From Trifolium pratense (taxonomy: Eukaryota > Streptophyta > Magnoliopsida > Fabales > Fabaceae): a DNA stretch of 64,000 nucleotides. Numbering within the stretch: the stretch's first letter is position 1; each line of letters opens with the position of its first letter. The stretch is taken from NCBI RefSeq assembly GCF_020283565.1, contig NC_060059.1, positions 52,395,157-52,459,156 on the forward strand. Direction: 5' to 3'. The notes beneath the pieces are model-generated. The model did no database searches and was not told where the DNA came from. It saw nothing but the letters and a program-made list of their open reading frames with translations. Shown piece by piece: positions 10,102 through 22,096 of the stretch. The position numbers were made by a program, and so were the translations under genes.

Positions 10102-10882
10102 TGTAACGACCCAAAATTTAGTATTCGTTATTTAATTATTTTATTACGCGAGGGCGTGATTTATAATTAAATTATTAAGCGGCGAATAATCATTTAGCGC
10201 AAACGTAAGTTAATGAGCGAGAAGTTATGTTGTTTGGGCCTTTGGGCGTGGGATAGGCATTGGGCCTAAGCCAAGTGGGCTTGGATCCATGAGAACAATG
10301 GGAGCTCTATAAGTAGCATAAGTTTGGGTGAATAGTCTCATAAGTTACAAATCCATGAGAAGTTCAAGAGCTTAGCTAGGGCAAGGAGCTCGTGGGAGAG
10401 AAAGAGAAGAGCAAGCTTGTGGATTCGTCGAGCTAAGGTACGAGAGTTAGATTACATATTCGTGAGTGATTCGAAAGAGGGGAGGATGTCGATTCCTCCA
10501 TTCCCAAACTCTTTCCACTCTATTTTCTTGTGGGTTTTGTGGGTGATTTTCTTAATGGAAAATGGATTCTTTTGATCCTAACATGTGTAGTGAACTCATG
10601 GTAGATGAGGTAAACAACTTTGGGGAGTTGAAAGTGGGTATATGTAGATGTTTGATCAATGATTTGCATGTTTTGTTAAACTTGCTTAAAATGCAAGAAA
10701 TTGGTATGAATTTGTAAGTGTGACGTATGTGGGTGTTTGTGAGTGTTAATTAATGTTCATAGATACCATATATGTTTGAATTAGCTGTTTATAAGAATTT
10801 ATAACATGTCTAGATGGATTTTTGAGTTGATTCAATGTTAAACCGCCTTATTGAAACTCAAGAACAGATATTTTTCTGGTGT

Positions 10883-11007
10883 AGTTCGCTAAGCGACCAG
10901 GAGTTCGCTGTAGCGAACATGTTCGCTGAAGCTCGCCAATGCTCGCCATGAGCAGGTGACTTCCTGGTGAGGTTCGCCATGTCTCGCTGAGGCTTCGCTT
11001 AGCGAAG
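10883..11007. repeat. Cluster of TTCGCT/AGCGAA palindromes in the LTR
   Basis: The cluster holds AGTTCGCTAAGCGAC, GTTCGCTGTAGCGAAC, GTTCGCTGAAGCTCGCC and GCTTCGCTTAGCGAAGG within 125 bp, in a locally GC-richer patch. These are self-complementary and could form hairpins in the LTR transcript. The cluster is repeated in the 3' LTR at the matching offset (about 54498-54622). Confidence 0.7.
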
Positions 11008-11544
11008 GCCTCTGTGACAGCAATTTTTGTTGATGTTTGTAAGTGTAATTAGGCACTTGTAACATGGTTTAAGGGTATCCTTACATGATTGTTGATACAT
11101 GTTGATACTGTTAATGCTTATTGTTAATCGTTATGTTATTGATAAACGTGTATGCAATAAGTTGTAGTTCAAAGTGAGTATGTATATGTTTTAGCATTAA
11201 TTTGCAATGATAAGAGAATGATGTATGTTTTATGACATAAGTGTTAATGAAACCTTGTGTGTATAAAAATGAGTATGCAGATAATTATCATGTGAATAAT
11301 TATGATTTGAGTGATAGGATATTGTGTTATCCTAATGTGTTAGATGTTGGAATTGTGTTTCCGCATCAGTGAATGAATAGCTTCGAGCTAGATAGCGTCA
11401 TGTATTTGATGTGTTTAAAAGTAATCATGCATTCATGAATAATTGTGTTATGGGAATCATGTGAATTCCAATAATTGATGAAAATGGTTTATGTTTATGA
11501 AAAGTGGTCGAAGATGGGATTATGTTATCCGAGATCTGGAACCC

Positions 11545-11895
11545 ATATCCAAACATGATATAAAACTGTGTGACTCCTCTTTATGGGAGAGATGGTTGAT
11601 GATAACCATATCCTACATGATATAAAACTGTTATTGAGCTTATCCAAGGGAGATAAGGTGGTTCGGTAAGTTCCGACGCATCCAACAAGATGTAAAACTG
11701 GGTTCATCTTAAATGGGGTGAATAGCAGCATCCAACATGATGTAAAACTGGTTTGGTCCACCATTGGTGAGACGCTTATCCTGCATGATGTAAAACTGCT
11801 GATGTAGAGTCCGTACATGACTATAATCTGAACAGTCCGTACATGACTGAAAACTGAACAGTCCGTCATGACTGAAATCTGAACAATGTAAAATT
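11545..11895. repeat. Dispersed CATGATGTAAAACTG and GTCCGTACATGACT repeats in the LTR
   Basis: Variants of the phrase CATCCAACATGATGTAAAACTG recur five or more times between 11548 and 11805 at irregular spacing of 50-70 bp. Three GTCCGT(A)CATGACTGAAA-CTGAACA units follow, at 11812-11886. The same phrase occurs once outside the LTR at about 13028. Confidence 0.7.
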
Positions 11896-12099
11896 GGTAC
11901 CACATGCATTAGTCGTGTCTAGGGATGACATGACATTGGATAATTGGCATTAGATGCATTAGGGTAAATGCACATGTACTTGATAATTGTTATGTGACAT
12001 TATCTGATTGGATTGTAATGTGTTTTTCGTATGTGTTAAGCTTTGTTATTTACTAATTGTTTAATACTGTGATTGTTGCCATGTCTTGGTATGTGAGCA

Positions 12100-12195
12100 G
12101 AGTCCGTCATGACTATAAAATGAACAAGTGTAGAGTCCGTCATGACTATAAAATGAACAAGTGTAGAGTCCGTCATGACTATAAAATGAACACTT
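12100..12195. repeat. 33-bp tandem repeat, about three copies, in the 5' LTR
   Basis: Units beginning GAGTCCGTCATGACTATAAA start at 12100, 12133 and 12166, with a period of 33 bp. The third copy is truncated. The equivalent array in the 3' LTR starts at 55715. Confidence 0.85.
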
Positions 12196-12767
12196 TGGTA
12201 GTGTCCGAGAAGACGTGAAACTATATGATTGGTGTGTTTGTAAATGAATGATTAATTGGTAGTCGTATTTGACGATGTATGTGCGTGAGTTAGAAATGTA
12301 TGATAGCGTGTGAAGTGTGTAGTATACTACTCACACTTATATTTATGTTTATGTTTTCTAACTCTCTGCTATGTGTAATTGCTGGACCTTTGGGGGTCCA
12401 GGTTGACAGGTTATATGTTAGCCTCGTCCGAGTGCAATGGTGAAGCTCTGCTCTGATTGAGACACGGGAAAAAGGGGTTTTTATATGTATATGCATGTAG
12501 TCCTCTTAGTATACTCTGTTGGTCTTAAGCTTTCATTTGAAAAGTATCCGTTTTGTATAACTAAGAACGCATCGTTCGATGCGAGGTTTTGTTTTTAGTT
12601 CATTCGAATATTTTACTAGATAAATGTATTAGTATTATCTTTGAATGAAGTTTGTGATATTCAAACCAGCGCTTTATAAATCAGATTTTCAATTTTCCGC
12701 TGCGTATTTTCGAAAAAGATTTTATAAAGGCAGAGTTAATTAAATAACGGGTTTGGGTGTTACAAAG

Positions 12768-12779
12768 TGGTATCAGAGC
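12768..12779 (+). other. Primer-binding site of the Gypsy element
   Basis: TGGTATCAGAGC lies three bases after the 5' LTR. This is the classic complement of the 3' end of plant initiator-Met tRNA, used to prime minus-strand DNA synthesis. Confidence 0.93.
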
Positions 12780-13195
12780 AAGTCGTCTTCGGACTGTGAG
12801 GTTATGTGTCAATCAGAGCCGTTCTGTGCAGTCAGATCGAGTGAGCGTGTGTGCCAGTTGTGTCTGTCTTTTCTTGTTGTGTGTACTTGATGCGATTGAT
12901 ACTTATCATTGTTATAAGTTATCAAGTCAAGTAGTGGTTGTGTATTTTTATGCTTAAAGTTTTAAAAATTTGTGAGGTTTGAACTTTTGGTTTGTAGATG
13001 CTTATTGCTAATTGTTGATGATCCGGCATGATGTAAAACTGCATGTGATGAAGATTTTGTTGAAAATATAAGATTATTTTCTTTTGAGTAAGTGAAAATG
13101 AATTTTTCACTAGAGTGAGAAAGGAGTAGGATGTAAGTAGATCCTAATGTGTGTTGTTATATGGTTGTTTATAACATGTGGTAGATTGATTACTA
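12780..13195 (+). other. Gypsy element leader, no ORF recognised
   Basis: This is untranslated or degenerate internal sequence between the PBS and the nested Copia insertion. It contains another ATGATGTAAAACTG copy near 13028. A gag ORF would be expected to begin around here but none is visible. Confidence 0.6.
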
Positions 13196-13200
13196 GTACT

Positions 13201-14183
13201 TGTTGGTGTTTTGATTGGCTACATTTTGCAAAAGCCAACCAGCCAGATGTTGGACTGAGATGCTGTAGCATTATAGTACAGCATCCTGAAGCTCTGTTTT
13301 TCGTACAGAATTTTTATTTCAAATCTGAGCCAAGATTTGCTTCAATTATATATTCAGGCACGTGCGTTTAGGCAAGACGAAACTTACTCAGCAAGTTTTA
13401 TTGAAGACGGTCAAAGGAAAGTTATTTAAAACAAAAATATAATTATATTATATTTTTGCGTTTTTTTTTTGTTTGGAACAACAGGAATTATATTTCTGAA
13501 AATAATATAGGGTTGGCCGCAATTCTCACAGCTGTACAAGTCTGAAGACCTAACTTGCCCATCAAGACAATTGAAGACTATAAATATGTGAAGCCTCAAG
13601 GCTATTGAACTTGCGATTTCTAAACCTTGTATTTCATAAAGCGTGCGTTTTAAAAGGTTTAGTGTGTGTGTCTTTTGTGAGCCTTTCTTGTATCGTTTGA
13701 TGCAAGTTTAGGACTGAGTTTGTGTTGTTTATTGTCAACTGCTCCTAAGCTTTTAAGCACGGAGTTAGTTTGTGTGATTCACTCATAAGCTTTTAAGCAA
13801 GAGTGTTGTCTAGTTTCTAGGAGAGTGTCTCCATCCTTATCGTTATTATTGACAGCAACATAGTACGTGTTGTTAGAGGGAATTTGGGACGGGGTCTCAT
13901 TATCTAAGAGGTTCTTAGGTAGGATTGCATTGGTAGTGTCTAGGTGATAAGTCAAGTACCGGGTGTTGGTCGAGGGCTTTGAACTAGAGCTATTATAGTG
14001 GATTCATTCCTGGATTGGTATCCCCCAGAGTAGGTGACGTTGCACTGAACTGGGTTAACAATTTCCTGTCTTATTTATTGTTCTGCAATTTATTTATTTA
14101 TTTACTGTGTTCTGCGACTGTCTTGCTGCAACGTGTGCTATAGCATCTTGTGCAGCATTGTGTTCACTGCGTGCCAGATTTCA
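13201..14183 (+). repeat. 5' LTR of the first Copia element
   Basis: 983 bp, TGTTGG...TTTCA. TATAAATA at 13579-13586 is a likely TATA box. Downstream are related AAGCTTTTAAGCA repeats (about 13747-13800). It carries TGCTGTAGCA and TGCTATAGCA palindromes near both ends (13261 and 14146). Confidence 0.95.
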
Positions 14184-14185
14184 AT

Positions 14186-14197
14186 TGGCATCAGAGC
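14186..14197 (+). other. Primer-binding site of the first Copia element
   Basis: TGGCATCAGAGC lies two bases after the LTR. It differs from the plant initiator-Met tRNA complement TGGTATCAGAGC at one position. Confidence 0.88.
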
Positions 14198-14235
14198 AGG
14201 CACCCTTTCTGGTTATAGGGTGAGCTCCAGGGAAA

Positions 14236-17200
14236 ATGTCTGGCAACATTGAAAAGGAAGGAGGGCTCGTAAGCAGACCACCGCTTCTAGTTGGTGTCTC
14301 CAACTATGATTATTGGAAATCACGCATGATTGCTTTCCTAAAATCTATGGATAGCAAAACTTGGAAGGCTGTTCTGAAAGGATGGGACCCCCCCGTGGTC
14401 ATTGACAAAGATGGAAAGCCAACACTTAAACTAAAAGCTGAGGAGGACTGGTCTAAAGAAGAAGATGAGCTTGCTTTGGGAAACTCAAAAGCATTATATG
14501 CATTATACAATGGGGTAGATAAGCACATCTTCAAACTAATCAAAAAATGTGTCTCAGCAAAGGAAGCTTGGAAGATTCTTGAAACTGTTCATGAAGGTAC
14601 TCCTCAGGTAAAAATGTCTAAATTACAGATTCTTACTACTCAGTTTGAAAACTTACGTATGAAAGAGGAAGAAACAATTCAAGATTTTCATATGACTATT
14701 CTAGACTATGATAATCAATTTGATGCTTTGGGGGAGAAAATTCCCGAAGAAAAGTTAGTAAGAAAAATGCTTAGATCACTTCCAAAGAAATTTGATATGA
14801 AAGTCACAGCTATGGAAGAAGCCAAAAACATCTCTGAGATGAAGCTGGATGAACTGGTTGGATCTCTCCAAACTTATGAAAGTGTTGCAAATGGAAGAAG
14901 TGAAAAGAAAAATAAGAGCATTGCCTTCTCATCTAAAAATAATGAAGAAGAACTGGAGGATGAAGAAGAATCTAATGAGAGTATCTCTGAGGCCATGGTG
15001 TTATTGGGAAAACAATTCAACAAAGTTCTGAAACGAATGGATAAGAGACCTAGATCAAATTTCAAAAACAATGCTCCAAGCACTACGCGCAGCAATGAAA
15101 GTCTAGGTAAACCAAAAGGTGATGAAAAATCAAACTTAAACAGAAACATTCGATGTCACGAATGTGAAGGATATGGTCACATCAGACCTGAGTGCCCAAC
15201 ATATCAGAAGAGAGCAAAGAAAGGGCTAACTGTCAGTTGGTCTGAGGATGATGACTCAGAAGATGATACAGCATCTGTAACTGCTAAACATATCTCAGTC
15301 TTAACAGGTATTGTTACATCTGATACAGAGTCTGATGATGGAGAGGTAACCTATGAAGAGCTTGCTGCATCCTACAAGGAACTTTGTCTTAAAAGTGAAG
15401 AAATCTGCAGGGTTATTGAGAAACAAAAGGTAACCATCAATGAGTTAAAAGCAGAAAAATTTGAGAATATCTCAAAGATGGAGGAACTTCAAAAGAAGGT
15501 AAATTATCTATCCTCTGATCTTGAAGAAGCTAAAGGAGTCATTGAAAAATTAAATACTGACATTTGGCGGCTGAGAAAATTCTCTGACATGTTGTATAAA
15601 GATGATGAGCATCTTGACAAACTTCATAAGGCTGATGGACAACTGGAGGAAATCTTAGAGAAAAATGTTCGAAAGCCTAGAAATATTGGGCTTAGCTATG
15701 AGAATGTCAATAAATTCAAAAATTACAGTCCTGACCTCATGTATATGGAGCCTAAAGAAACTCAAAAGCAAAGGATGCCTTATCAGAAGCCGCAGCATCA
15801 TCAGCAGCATCACATGTCAAGAAATAGAAGAAAGCACCATGCTTGGAGATGTCATTACTGTGGTAGAAAAGGGCACATAAGGCCTTACTGCTACAAGCTA
15901 TATGGGTACCCTAACAGACGTCCTCAGCACAAACCTGTTTCCACAACTGCTCCTACTCAACAAGAATGGAAACCTAAAGAAGAAAATGAGAAGAAAAGTG
16001 ATACAACTCAACCTGAAGAAGAGATTACTGCTCTGATTGCTCACACATCACTTAGAGCTTCATCAAGGGAAGACTGGTACTTCGATAGTGGCTGTTCAAG
16101 ACACATGACCGGAATAAGTAAATTTCTTGTCGGAATAAAGTCTTACTCAACTAGCTTTGTTACTTTTGGTGATGGTGCAAAAGGAGAAATTGTTGGGATA
16201 GGAGAGCTCAGAAGTAATAGCTTGCCTAAACTAAACAATGTATTGTTAGTAAGAGGATTGACTGCAAATTTGATAAGTATTAGTCAACTATGCGACCAAG
16301 GAATGAAAGTAAACTTCACCAAATCTGAATGTCAAGTTACAAATAACGAAGGTGAGATTTTGATGAAAGGTGTCAGATCAAAAGACAACTGCTATCTATG
16401 GGTTCCCCAAGAAGGAGAAAATATGTCAACATGCTTAACCACTAAAGAAGATGAAGTAAAACTATGGCACCAAAAGCTTGGTCATCTTAATCTAAGAAGC
16501 ATGAAGAAAGCAATATCCAAAGAAGCCATCAGAGGACTGCCAAATCTCAAAATTGAAGAAGGTAGCATATGTGGAGATTGTCAGATTGGAAAGCAAACCA
16601 AGATGCCACATCCAAAGCTGCAGCATCTTACCACTACCAGAGTTCTTGAACTTCTACACATGGACTTGATGGGTCCTATGCAAACTGAAAGCTTGGGAGG
16701 AAAAAGGTACGCATATGTTGTTGTTGATGACTTTTCTAGATACACCTGGATAAATTTTATTAGAAAGAAATCAGAAACCTTTGATGTGTTCAAAGATCTA
16801 TGCATTCAACTTCAAAGGGAGAAAAACAATGTGGTATTAAGGATCAGAAGTGATCATGGTAAGGAGTTTGAGAACTCCAGTTTCTCTGACTTCTGTGCCT
16901 CTGAAGGCATCATACATGAATTCTCATCTCCCATTACACCACAACAAAATGGTGTAGTAGAAAGGAAAAATAGAACTATACAAGAGTCTGCAAGGGTAAT
17001 GTTACATGCAAAGAAGCTTTCACATGGCTTTTGGGCAGAAGCTATGAATACTGCCTGCTATATTCATAATCGTGTCACCCTGAGATCTGGAACAACAACT
17101 ACTCTATACGAATTATGGAAGGAAAGGAAACCTACTGTTAAGCACTTCCATGTGTTTGGTAGTAAATGCTACATCTTGTCTGATAGAGAACCAAGAACCA

Positions 17201-19119
17201 AAATGGATCCTAAAAGTGATGAGGGGATATTCTTGGGATACTCAACAAATAGTAGAGCCTACAGAGTATATAATAATAGAACCAAAACCATGATGGAGTC
17301 TATAAATGTGGTAATAGATGACACCTCAAGTGAAACTGCCGAAGATGATGCAGAAGATGCTACAGCATCTATAACAGGTGATGTAGATTGTGAAACTACT
17401 AATGAATCAAAGAATGATACAGAGGTTACTGCATCTGACCAGATCTCTGCTACTCCAAAGAAAGGACCTTCTACTCGTACTCAAAAGAATCATCCTACAG
17501 ACCTGATTATTGGTAATCCCAATCAAGGAATTGCTACTAGAAGGACACTTGACATAGTTTCTAATGCTTGTTTTGTGTCTAAATTTGAGCCAAAAAATGT
17601 GAAGGAAGCTCTGACTGATGAGTTCTGGATAAATGCTATGCAAGAAGAGCTAAATCAGTTCAAGAGGAATGAAGTTTGGGACTTGGTTCCTAGACCTGAA
17701 AATGCAAATGTAATTGGTACCAAATGGGTCTACAAGAACAAGTCTGATGAAAGTGGAACTGTGACCAGAAACAAGGCAAGGCTGGTTGCACAAGGATATT
17801 CACAGATTGAAGGGATAGATTTTGATGAGACTTTTGCTCCGGTTGCTCGTCTTGAATCCATTAGATTACTCCTAGGAGTGGCATGCATTCTAAAATTCAA
17901 GTTATTTCAAATGGATGTGAAAAGTGCCTTCCTCAATGGGTACTTAAATGAAGAAGTATATGTGGAACAACCAAAGGGGTTTGTTGATCCAAGCTTTCCA
18001 AATCATGTTTACAAATTAAAGAAAGCTCTTTATGGATTAAAACAAGCACCTCGAGCATGGTATGAAAGATTGACTGAGTTCCTTATTAGTCAAGGCTACA
18101 GGAAAGGAGGAAATGACAAGACTCTATTTGTGAAAGAAGATCAAGGCAAATTTCTAATAGCACAAATCTATGTTGATGACATTGTATTTGGAGGAATGTC
18201 TAGTGAGATGGTACAGCATTTCGTGCAGCAAATGCAGTCTGAGTTTGAGATGAGTCTTGTAGGTGAACTAACCTACTTTCTTGGGCTCCAAGTAAAGCAG
18301 ATGGAAGATACTATTTTTATCTCCCAAAGCAAGTATGCAAGAAATATAGTGAAAAAGTTTGGTATGGAAAGTGCTGCTCATAAAAGAACACCTGCAGCAA
18401 CCCATTTAAAGCTTACCAAAGATGAAAAGGGAGTTGATGTAGATCAAAGTCTTTATAGAAGCATGATAGGAAGCTTATTATACCTTACAGCCAGCAGGCC
18501 TGATATTACTTTTGCTGTAGGAGTATGTGCTAGGTACCAAGCTGAGCCAAAGATGAGTCATCTTGCTCAAGTGAAAAGAATTTTGAAGTATGTGAATGGT
18601 ACATGTGATTATGGGATCTTGTATACTCATGGTGAGAACTCTATGCTAGTAGGATATTGTGATGCTGATTGGGCAGGTTGTGCAGATGATAGAAAAAGCA
18701 CCTCAGGAGCTTGTTTCTTTTTGGGCAACAACCTTATATCTTGGTTCAGCAAGAAACAGAATTGTGTATCTCTATCTACAGCTGAAGCAGAGTACATAGC
18801 TGCTGGTAGCAGCTGCTCCCAGCTATTATGGATGAAACAAATGTTGCTGGAGTACAATGTGGTACAAGATGCTATGGCATTGTACTGTGACAACCTTAGT
18901 GCCATCAATATTTCAAAAAATCCTATCCAACATAGCAGGACGAAGCATATTGATATTAGGCACCATTTTATTAGAGATCTAGTTGAAGAAGGTATTGTGA
19001 CTCTTGAGCATATCTCAACTGAAGAACAATTGGCTGATATTTTTACTAAGGCTCTAGATGCAGTTCAATTTGAAAAATTGCGAGGCAAACTTGGTATTTG
19101 CCTGTTTGAAGATTTGTAG
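14236..19119 (+). CDS. Copia gag-pol polyprotein, intact, 1627 aa
   Basis: One uninterrupted frame encodes the capsid and all replication enzymes of the retrotransposon. In order: gag region (about 1-300), a first CCHC zinc knuckle from C307 ([14 protein letters not shown]), a coiled-coil-rich stretch, a second knuckle from C539 ([14 protein letters not shown]), protease with WYFDSGCS (catalytic D617), integrase with HHCC finger from H745 and D810, D873 and E909 (DD35E spacing), reverse transcriptase with YVDDIVFGG (D1314, D1315), and RNase H (CDADWAG at about 1475, then STAEAEY). The start follows the PBS by 38 nt. No stop or frameshift separates gag from pol, unlike the second Copia family here. 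The product would assemble in the cytoplasm, with integration in the nucleus. Confidence 0.96.
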   Translation: MSGNIEKEGGLVSRPPLLVGVSNYDYWKSRMIAFLKSMDSKTWKAVLKGWDPPVVIDKDGKPTLKLKAEEDWSKEEDELALGNSKALYALYNGVDKHIFKLIKKCVSAKEAWKILETVHEGTPQVKMSKLQILTTQFENLRMKEEETIQDFHMTILDYDNQFDALGEKIPEEKLVRKMLRSLPKKFDMKVTAMEEAKNISEMKLDELVGSLQTYESVANGRSEKKNKSIAFSSKNNEEELEDEEESNESISEAMVLLGKQFNKVLKRMDKRPRSNFKNNAPSTTRSNESLGKPKGDEKSNLNRNIRCHECEGYGHIRPECPTYQKRAKKGLTVSWSEDDDSEDDTASVTAKHISVLTGIVTSDTESDDGEVTYEELAASYKELCLKSEEICRVIEKQKVTINELKAEKFENISKMEELQKKVNYLSSDLEEAKGVIEKLNTDIWRLRKFSDMLYKDDEHLDKLHKADGQLEEILEKNVRKPRNIGLSYENVNKFKNYSPDLMYMEPKETQKQRMPYQKPQHHQQHHMSRNRRKHHAWRCHYCGRKGHIRPYCYKLYGYPNRRPQHKPVSTTAPTQQEWKPKEENEKKSDTTQPEEEITALIAHTSLRASSREDWYFDSGCSRHMTGISKFLVGIKSYSTSFVTFGDGAKGEIVGIGELRSNSLPKLNNVLLVRGLTANLISISQLCDQGMKVNFTKSECQVTNNEGEILMKGVRSKDNCYLWVPQEGENMSTCLTTKEDEVKLWHQKLGHLNLRSMKKAISKEAIRGLPNLKIEEGSICGDCQIGKQTKMPHPKLQHLTTTRVLELLHMDLMGPMQTESLGGKRYAYVVVDDFSRYTWINFIRKKSETFDVFKDLCIQLQREKNNVVLRIRSDHGKEFENSSFSDFCASEGIIHEFSSPITPQQNGVVERKNRTIQESARVMLHAKKLSHGFWAEAMNTACYIHNRVTLRSGTTTTLYELWKERKPTVKHFHVFGSKCYILSDREPRTKMDPKSDEGIFLGYSTNSRAYRVYNNRTKTMMESINVVIDDTSSETAEDDAEDATASITGDVDCETTNESKNDTEVTASDQISATPKKGPSTRTQKNHPTDLIIGNPNQGIATRRTLDIVSNACFVSKFEPKNVKEALTDEFWINAMQEELNQFKRNEVWDLVPRPENANVIGTKWVYKNKSDESGTVTRNKARLVAQGYSQIEGIDFDETFAPVARLESIRLLLGVACILKFKLFQMDVKSAFLNGYLNEEVYVEQPKGFVDPSFPNHVYKLKKALYGLKQAPRAWYERLTEFLISQGYRKGGNDKTLFVKEDQGKFLIAQIYVDDIVFGGMSSEMVQHFVQQMQSEFEMSLVGELTYFLGLQVKQMEDTIFISQSKYARNIVKKFGMESAAHKRTPAATHLKLTKDEKGVDVDQSLYRSMIGSLLYLTASRPDITFAVGVCARYQAEPKMSHLAQVKRILKYVNGTCDYGILYTHGENSMLVGYCDADWAGCADDRKSTSGACFFLGNNLISWFSKKQNCVSLSTAEAEYIAAGSSCSQLLWMKQMLLEYNVVQDAMALYCDNLSAINISKNPIQHSRTKHIDIRHHFIRDLVEEGIVTLEHISTEEQLADIFTKALDAVQFEKLRGKLGICLFEDL

Positions 19120-19350
19120 CAGTTACAGCACAAAAGGCGTGCAGTTGAAGTGTTTCTCCTCACTTCATTCATTGGTGCACGCAAATTAAGGGAAGTAATC
19201 AAAAACTTCCATAACTTCCTTTATCACGCGCTACAACCTCATCATTCTCTCTCTCACACTATCTCTCTCCACTCTCCCTTCTCAAAAACCTCTCAACTTC
19301 ATCCATTAATCACCATTACCAAAAACCTCCATCAAAATCCAACAAACATC

Positions 19351-21366
19351 ATGTCAAGTTCTCAAACTTCTTCTCCCGCAAAGAACGACGACACCACATC
19401 TTCGTATAATTCTCTTCCGCAACAAATCACCATCGCCTATCCACTTTCAACGGTGTTTCCTGATGATATAGTGAAGACGAAGAAGACCACACCAAAGAAA
19501 AGCTCTAAACGAAGCCAATCGACTTCTCGTGTGCCGTCTGAATCGAAGAAAAGGGGTAAGTGTTCTAAATCTAAATCTACGCTTAAAACGGTTCATACAA
19601 TGCGTGAATTGTATCTTGATAATCCTGCTACTGCAAATGTTGATGTTAATGTTGAAGCATCTGATTCTAGTAAGAAGAATTTAAGTTTGGAATTGGATTT
19701 AACTGAAACCCTAGGGTTAGAAAAACCTAGGTCTGCTGAGAAATTGGGGGAAACCTCCTTGGAAAACCCTGATGTTGTTGTTGATGATATTGGCGCTAAC
19801 TCTAAGGCCAATCTTGTGTCTGAGATGACAATTGATGAGAATGCAGGTTCTGGGCTAGATGCTGCAAATGATGCTACAGCATCTGAAGCACATGTTGATA
19901 TTAGTACCTCTGTAGTCCCTGATTCACCAAACTCTCCTGTGGTTCCTGTTAATGAAAAGGATACTGAAACCTCCATCCCTGCTGATGTCACTACACAAGA
20001 TAAGAGTAAAAGTGTGAGAATGCCTGATACAAGTGAGGCAAATGTAATTGATGTTGAAAGCCTTCAATTCAAGAGTACTCCTAAGGCTGGTATATCTAGG
20101 AGGCTGAGAAGTAATACAGGAAAGGATATAGCTACTCCTTCTGAAGCCACCAAAACTAAAATTGGGCCTAAGAAACGGTGGAGCAAAGTCACTGTACCAT
20201 CTGAAAGTAAGAAGAAGATTGTGAAGAGAAAAACTGTCTCTTCTAGTGACTCTGATTATGAGGAAGATCAAGATGCTGGAGCATCTCCTGAAGCATCTCC
20301 TCTGAGATCTGCCAAGAGAAAGAGAATGGCACCTAATGTTCCATCTGTACCAATTGACAATGTCTCTTTCCACTGTGTTGAATATGTTGACAGGTGGAAG
20401 TTTGTAGTCAAAAGAAGAATGGCCATTGAAAGGAACCTAACTGAAGAATTTTTGAAATGTCAAGACATTGTGCATTTGCTAGAGGAAGCAGGACTGCTGA
20501 ATACTGTCTCTAAGTTGGGAAACTGCTTTGACAAGTTGACCAGAGAGTTCCTGGTAAACATCCCAGCTGACTGTGATAACCCTCTGAGTCCTGAGTACTT
20601 AAAAGTATATGTGAGAGGCAAATGTGTGGATTTCTCACCAGTTGTCATCAATGAATATCTGGGAAGAAGTACTGCTCCTGCAGCTGAATTAGAGACATCT
20701 ATGAATGAGATATGCAGGACCATCACTGGTGACAAAGTGAAAGCATGGCCAAGGGCTGGAAAACTATCTGCTGCTAAATTAACCACAAAATATGCTCTGC
20801 TAAACAAAATTGGTGCAGCAAACTGGGTACCCACTACACATTCCAACAGTGTAGCTACAGGTTTGGCAAAATTCATATATGCTGTAGGTACAGGTACTGT
20901 TTTTGATTATGGCACTCATATTTTTAATGCAACAATTCTCCATGGCTCTTCCACTGCTGTAAAAATGCCAATAGCCTTTCCCACTCTGATCTGTGGCATT
21001 ATCTTGTCTCAACATCCTGACATTTGCACTAACTCTGATGTGCCTGTCTCTAGACCCTCAGCTTTAACCATGGATTTTAGATTATTGGAAGGAAAACATG
21101 CTGCAGACATTGCTGTAGCATCTTTGAAGACACCAGCTGTAGGTATGACCAAGAGACAGATGATTGCTAATCTCAGGGAGGTTAGTAACATGCTAGGTGA
21201 GAAGAAGGAGCTGGTAGATGGTGTAATCCAAGCCTTGGAGCTTGAGCAGTCACAGGTAAATGAAGATGGAGTTGGTCCTTCCCATGGTGCTTCTCATGAT
21301 GATGATCTTGCAGGTGGTGACACTGTAGAAGAGGAGATGGCCTCTGATGAAAGCCCCTCCATATGA
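19351..21366 (+). CDS. ORF3 of the first Copia element (env-like position), 671 aa
   Basis: The frame is open from 19150, but the first ATG is at 19351 (MSSSQTSSPAK) after a pyrimidine-rich leader. The N-terminal half is low-complexity, rich in Ser, Thr, Lys and Asp/Glu with basic patches (PKKSSKRSQSTSR). The C-terminal half (from about VSFHCVEYVDRWKF) contains LPADCDNPLSPEYLKVYV-type sequence (here NIPADCDNPLSPEYLKVYVR followed by GKCVDFSPVVINEYLGR), resembling the domain annotated as putative plant transposon protein. SIRE-lineage elements carry an ORF here that has been called envelope-like. I see no signal peptide or clear membrane anchor, so an envelope function is not supported. The acidic tail ends EEEMASDESPSI. 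Confidence 0.85.
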   Translation: MSSSQTSSPAKNDDTTSSYNSLPQQITIAYPLSTVFPDDIVKTKKTTPKKSSKRSQSTSRVPSESKKRGKCSKSKSTLKTVHTMRELYLDNPATANVDVNVEASDSSKKNLSLELDLTETLGLEKPRSAEKLGETSLENPDVVVDDIGANSKANLVSEMTIDENAGSGLDAANDATASEAHVDISTSVVPDSPNSPVVPVNEKDTETSIPADVTTQDKSKSVRMPDTSEANVIDVESLQFKSTPKAGISRRLRSNTGKDIATPSEATKTKIGPKKRWSKVTVPSESKKKIVKRKTVSSSDSDYEEDQDAGASPEASPLRSAKRKRMAPNVPSVPIDNVSFHCVEYVDRWKFVVKRRMAIERNLTEEFLKCQDIVHLLEEAGLLNTVSKLGNCFDKLTREFLVNIPADCDNPLSPEYLKVYVRGKCVDFSPVVINEYLGRSTAPAAELETSMNEICRTITGDKVKAWPRAGKLSAAKLTTKYALLNKIGAANWVPTTHSNSVATGLAKFIYAVGTGTVFDYGTHIFNATILHGSSTAVKMPIAFPTLICGIILSQHPDICTNSDVPVSRPSALTMDFRLLEGKHAADIAVASLKTPAVGMTKRQMIANLREVSNMLGEKKELVDGVIQALELEQSQVNEDGVGPSHGASHDDDLAGGDTVEEEMASDESPSI

Positions 21367-22096
21367 GCTGCCTATTTTCTTTTGGTTGTTTTGTTTTTGT
21401 CTTTATCTGGATTTTATTTTTGAAGGCTTAGGCCTCTTGGGTTGTAATATGTACTATGTGATCCCCTATCTTCTGACTTCTGTGACTTGGTACTCTATGG
21501 ATCTTTGCTTTGCTCCTATTCTATGGTACTGACTTTATTTGTCAGAATTTATGGCTAAAAAGGGGGAGTAAAAGTGTGTGTGTGCATGATGTGATGAAAA
21601 ATGCTATAGCATCTAGTATAGCGTGTTTTATGTGATATGCATGAGGGGGAGTGAATGTTTATGCATAAATTGAGGGGGAGTAGGTAGAATTTATTTTTCT
21701 ACTACTTTTAATATGCATGCTTATATAGGAATTTATTTTTCCTATTCTCTGTGGCGCTGCTAAAATTTTAAGGAGTTTATTTCTCCGATCTTGAATCCAC
21801 TATGTGAGAGTTTATTTCTCTCTATCTGTCTGTACTTTGAGGCTAAGATGTGTTAAGTTCCGCTGTTGCATGCCTCTGATGCTTACGTGCTAGCTATCTA
21901 TTCATCTGATGAATTTCTTTACTCTCTTTCCTAGTTGTGTGCGTATGTTGACTCGAAGGAAAGTTTAAATAGCTTAGCATCGTTCTACTTTCTTTCCTAG
22001 TTGTGTGCTTATGTTGACTCGAAGGAAAGTTTAGACTGTATCTCTCTATGCACTGGCCTAAGGTTGTTTTAGCCAAAATTTGCCAAAGGGGGAGAT
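21367..22096 (+). other. 3' non-coding region with multiple polypurine tracts and a hairpin tandem repeat
   Basis: Polypurine tracts occur at 21557-21569 (AAAAGGGGGAGTA), 21643-21651, 21672-21680 and, as the functional PPT, 22085-22095 (AAAGGGGGAGA) next to the 3' LTR. A 43-bp unit starting TCTTTCCTAGTTGTGTGC occurs at 21925-21968 and 21991-22033. Each unit begins CTTTCCT and ends AGGAAAG, so it can fold into a hairpin. Confidence 0.8.

Larger units (their letters stand above)
10102..12764 (+). repeat. 5' LTR of the Gypsy element
   Basis: It begins TGTAACGACCCAAAATT and ends GGGTTTGGGTGTTACA. A TATA-like TATAAGTA lies near 10308 after GGAGCTC, a plausible U3/R promoter. It contains several short tandem families (see separate entries) and no credible protein; ORFs near 11525-11909 are repeat-derived. 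It pairs with the copy at 53717-56379. Confidence 0.93.

Noticed and set aside
11525..11909. 126- and 66-codon minus-strand ORFs in the Gypsy LTR, repeated at 55140-55524
   Set aside because: They are built from the short tandem LTR repeats, lack domains, and are duplicated only because LTRs are duplicated.
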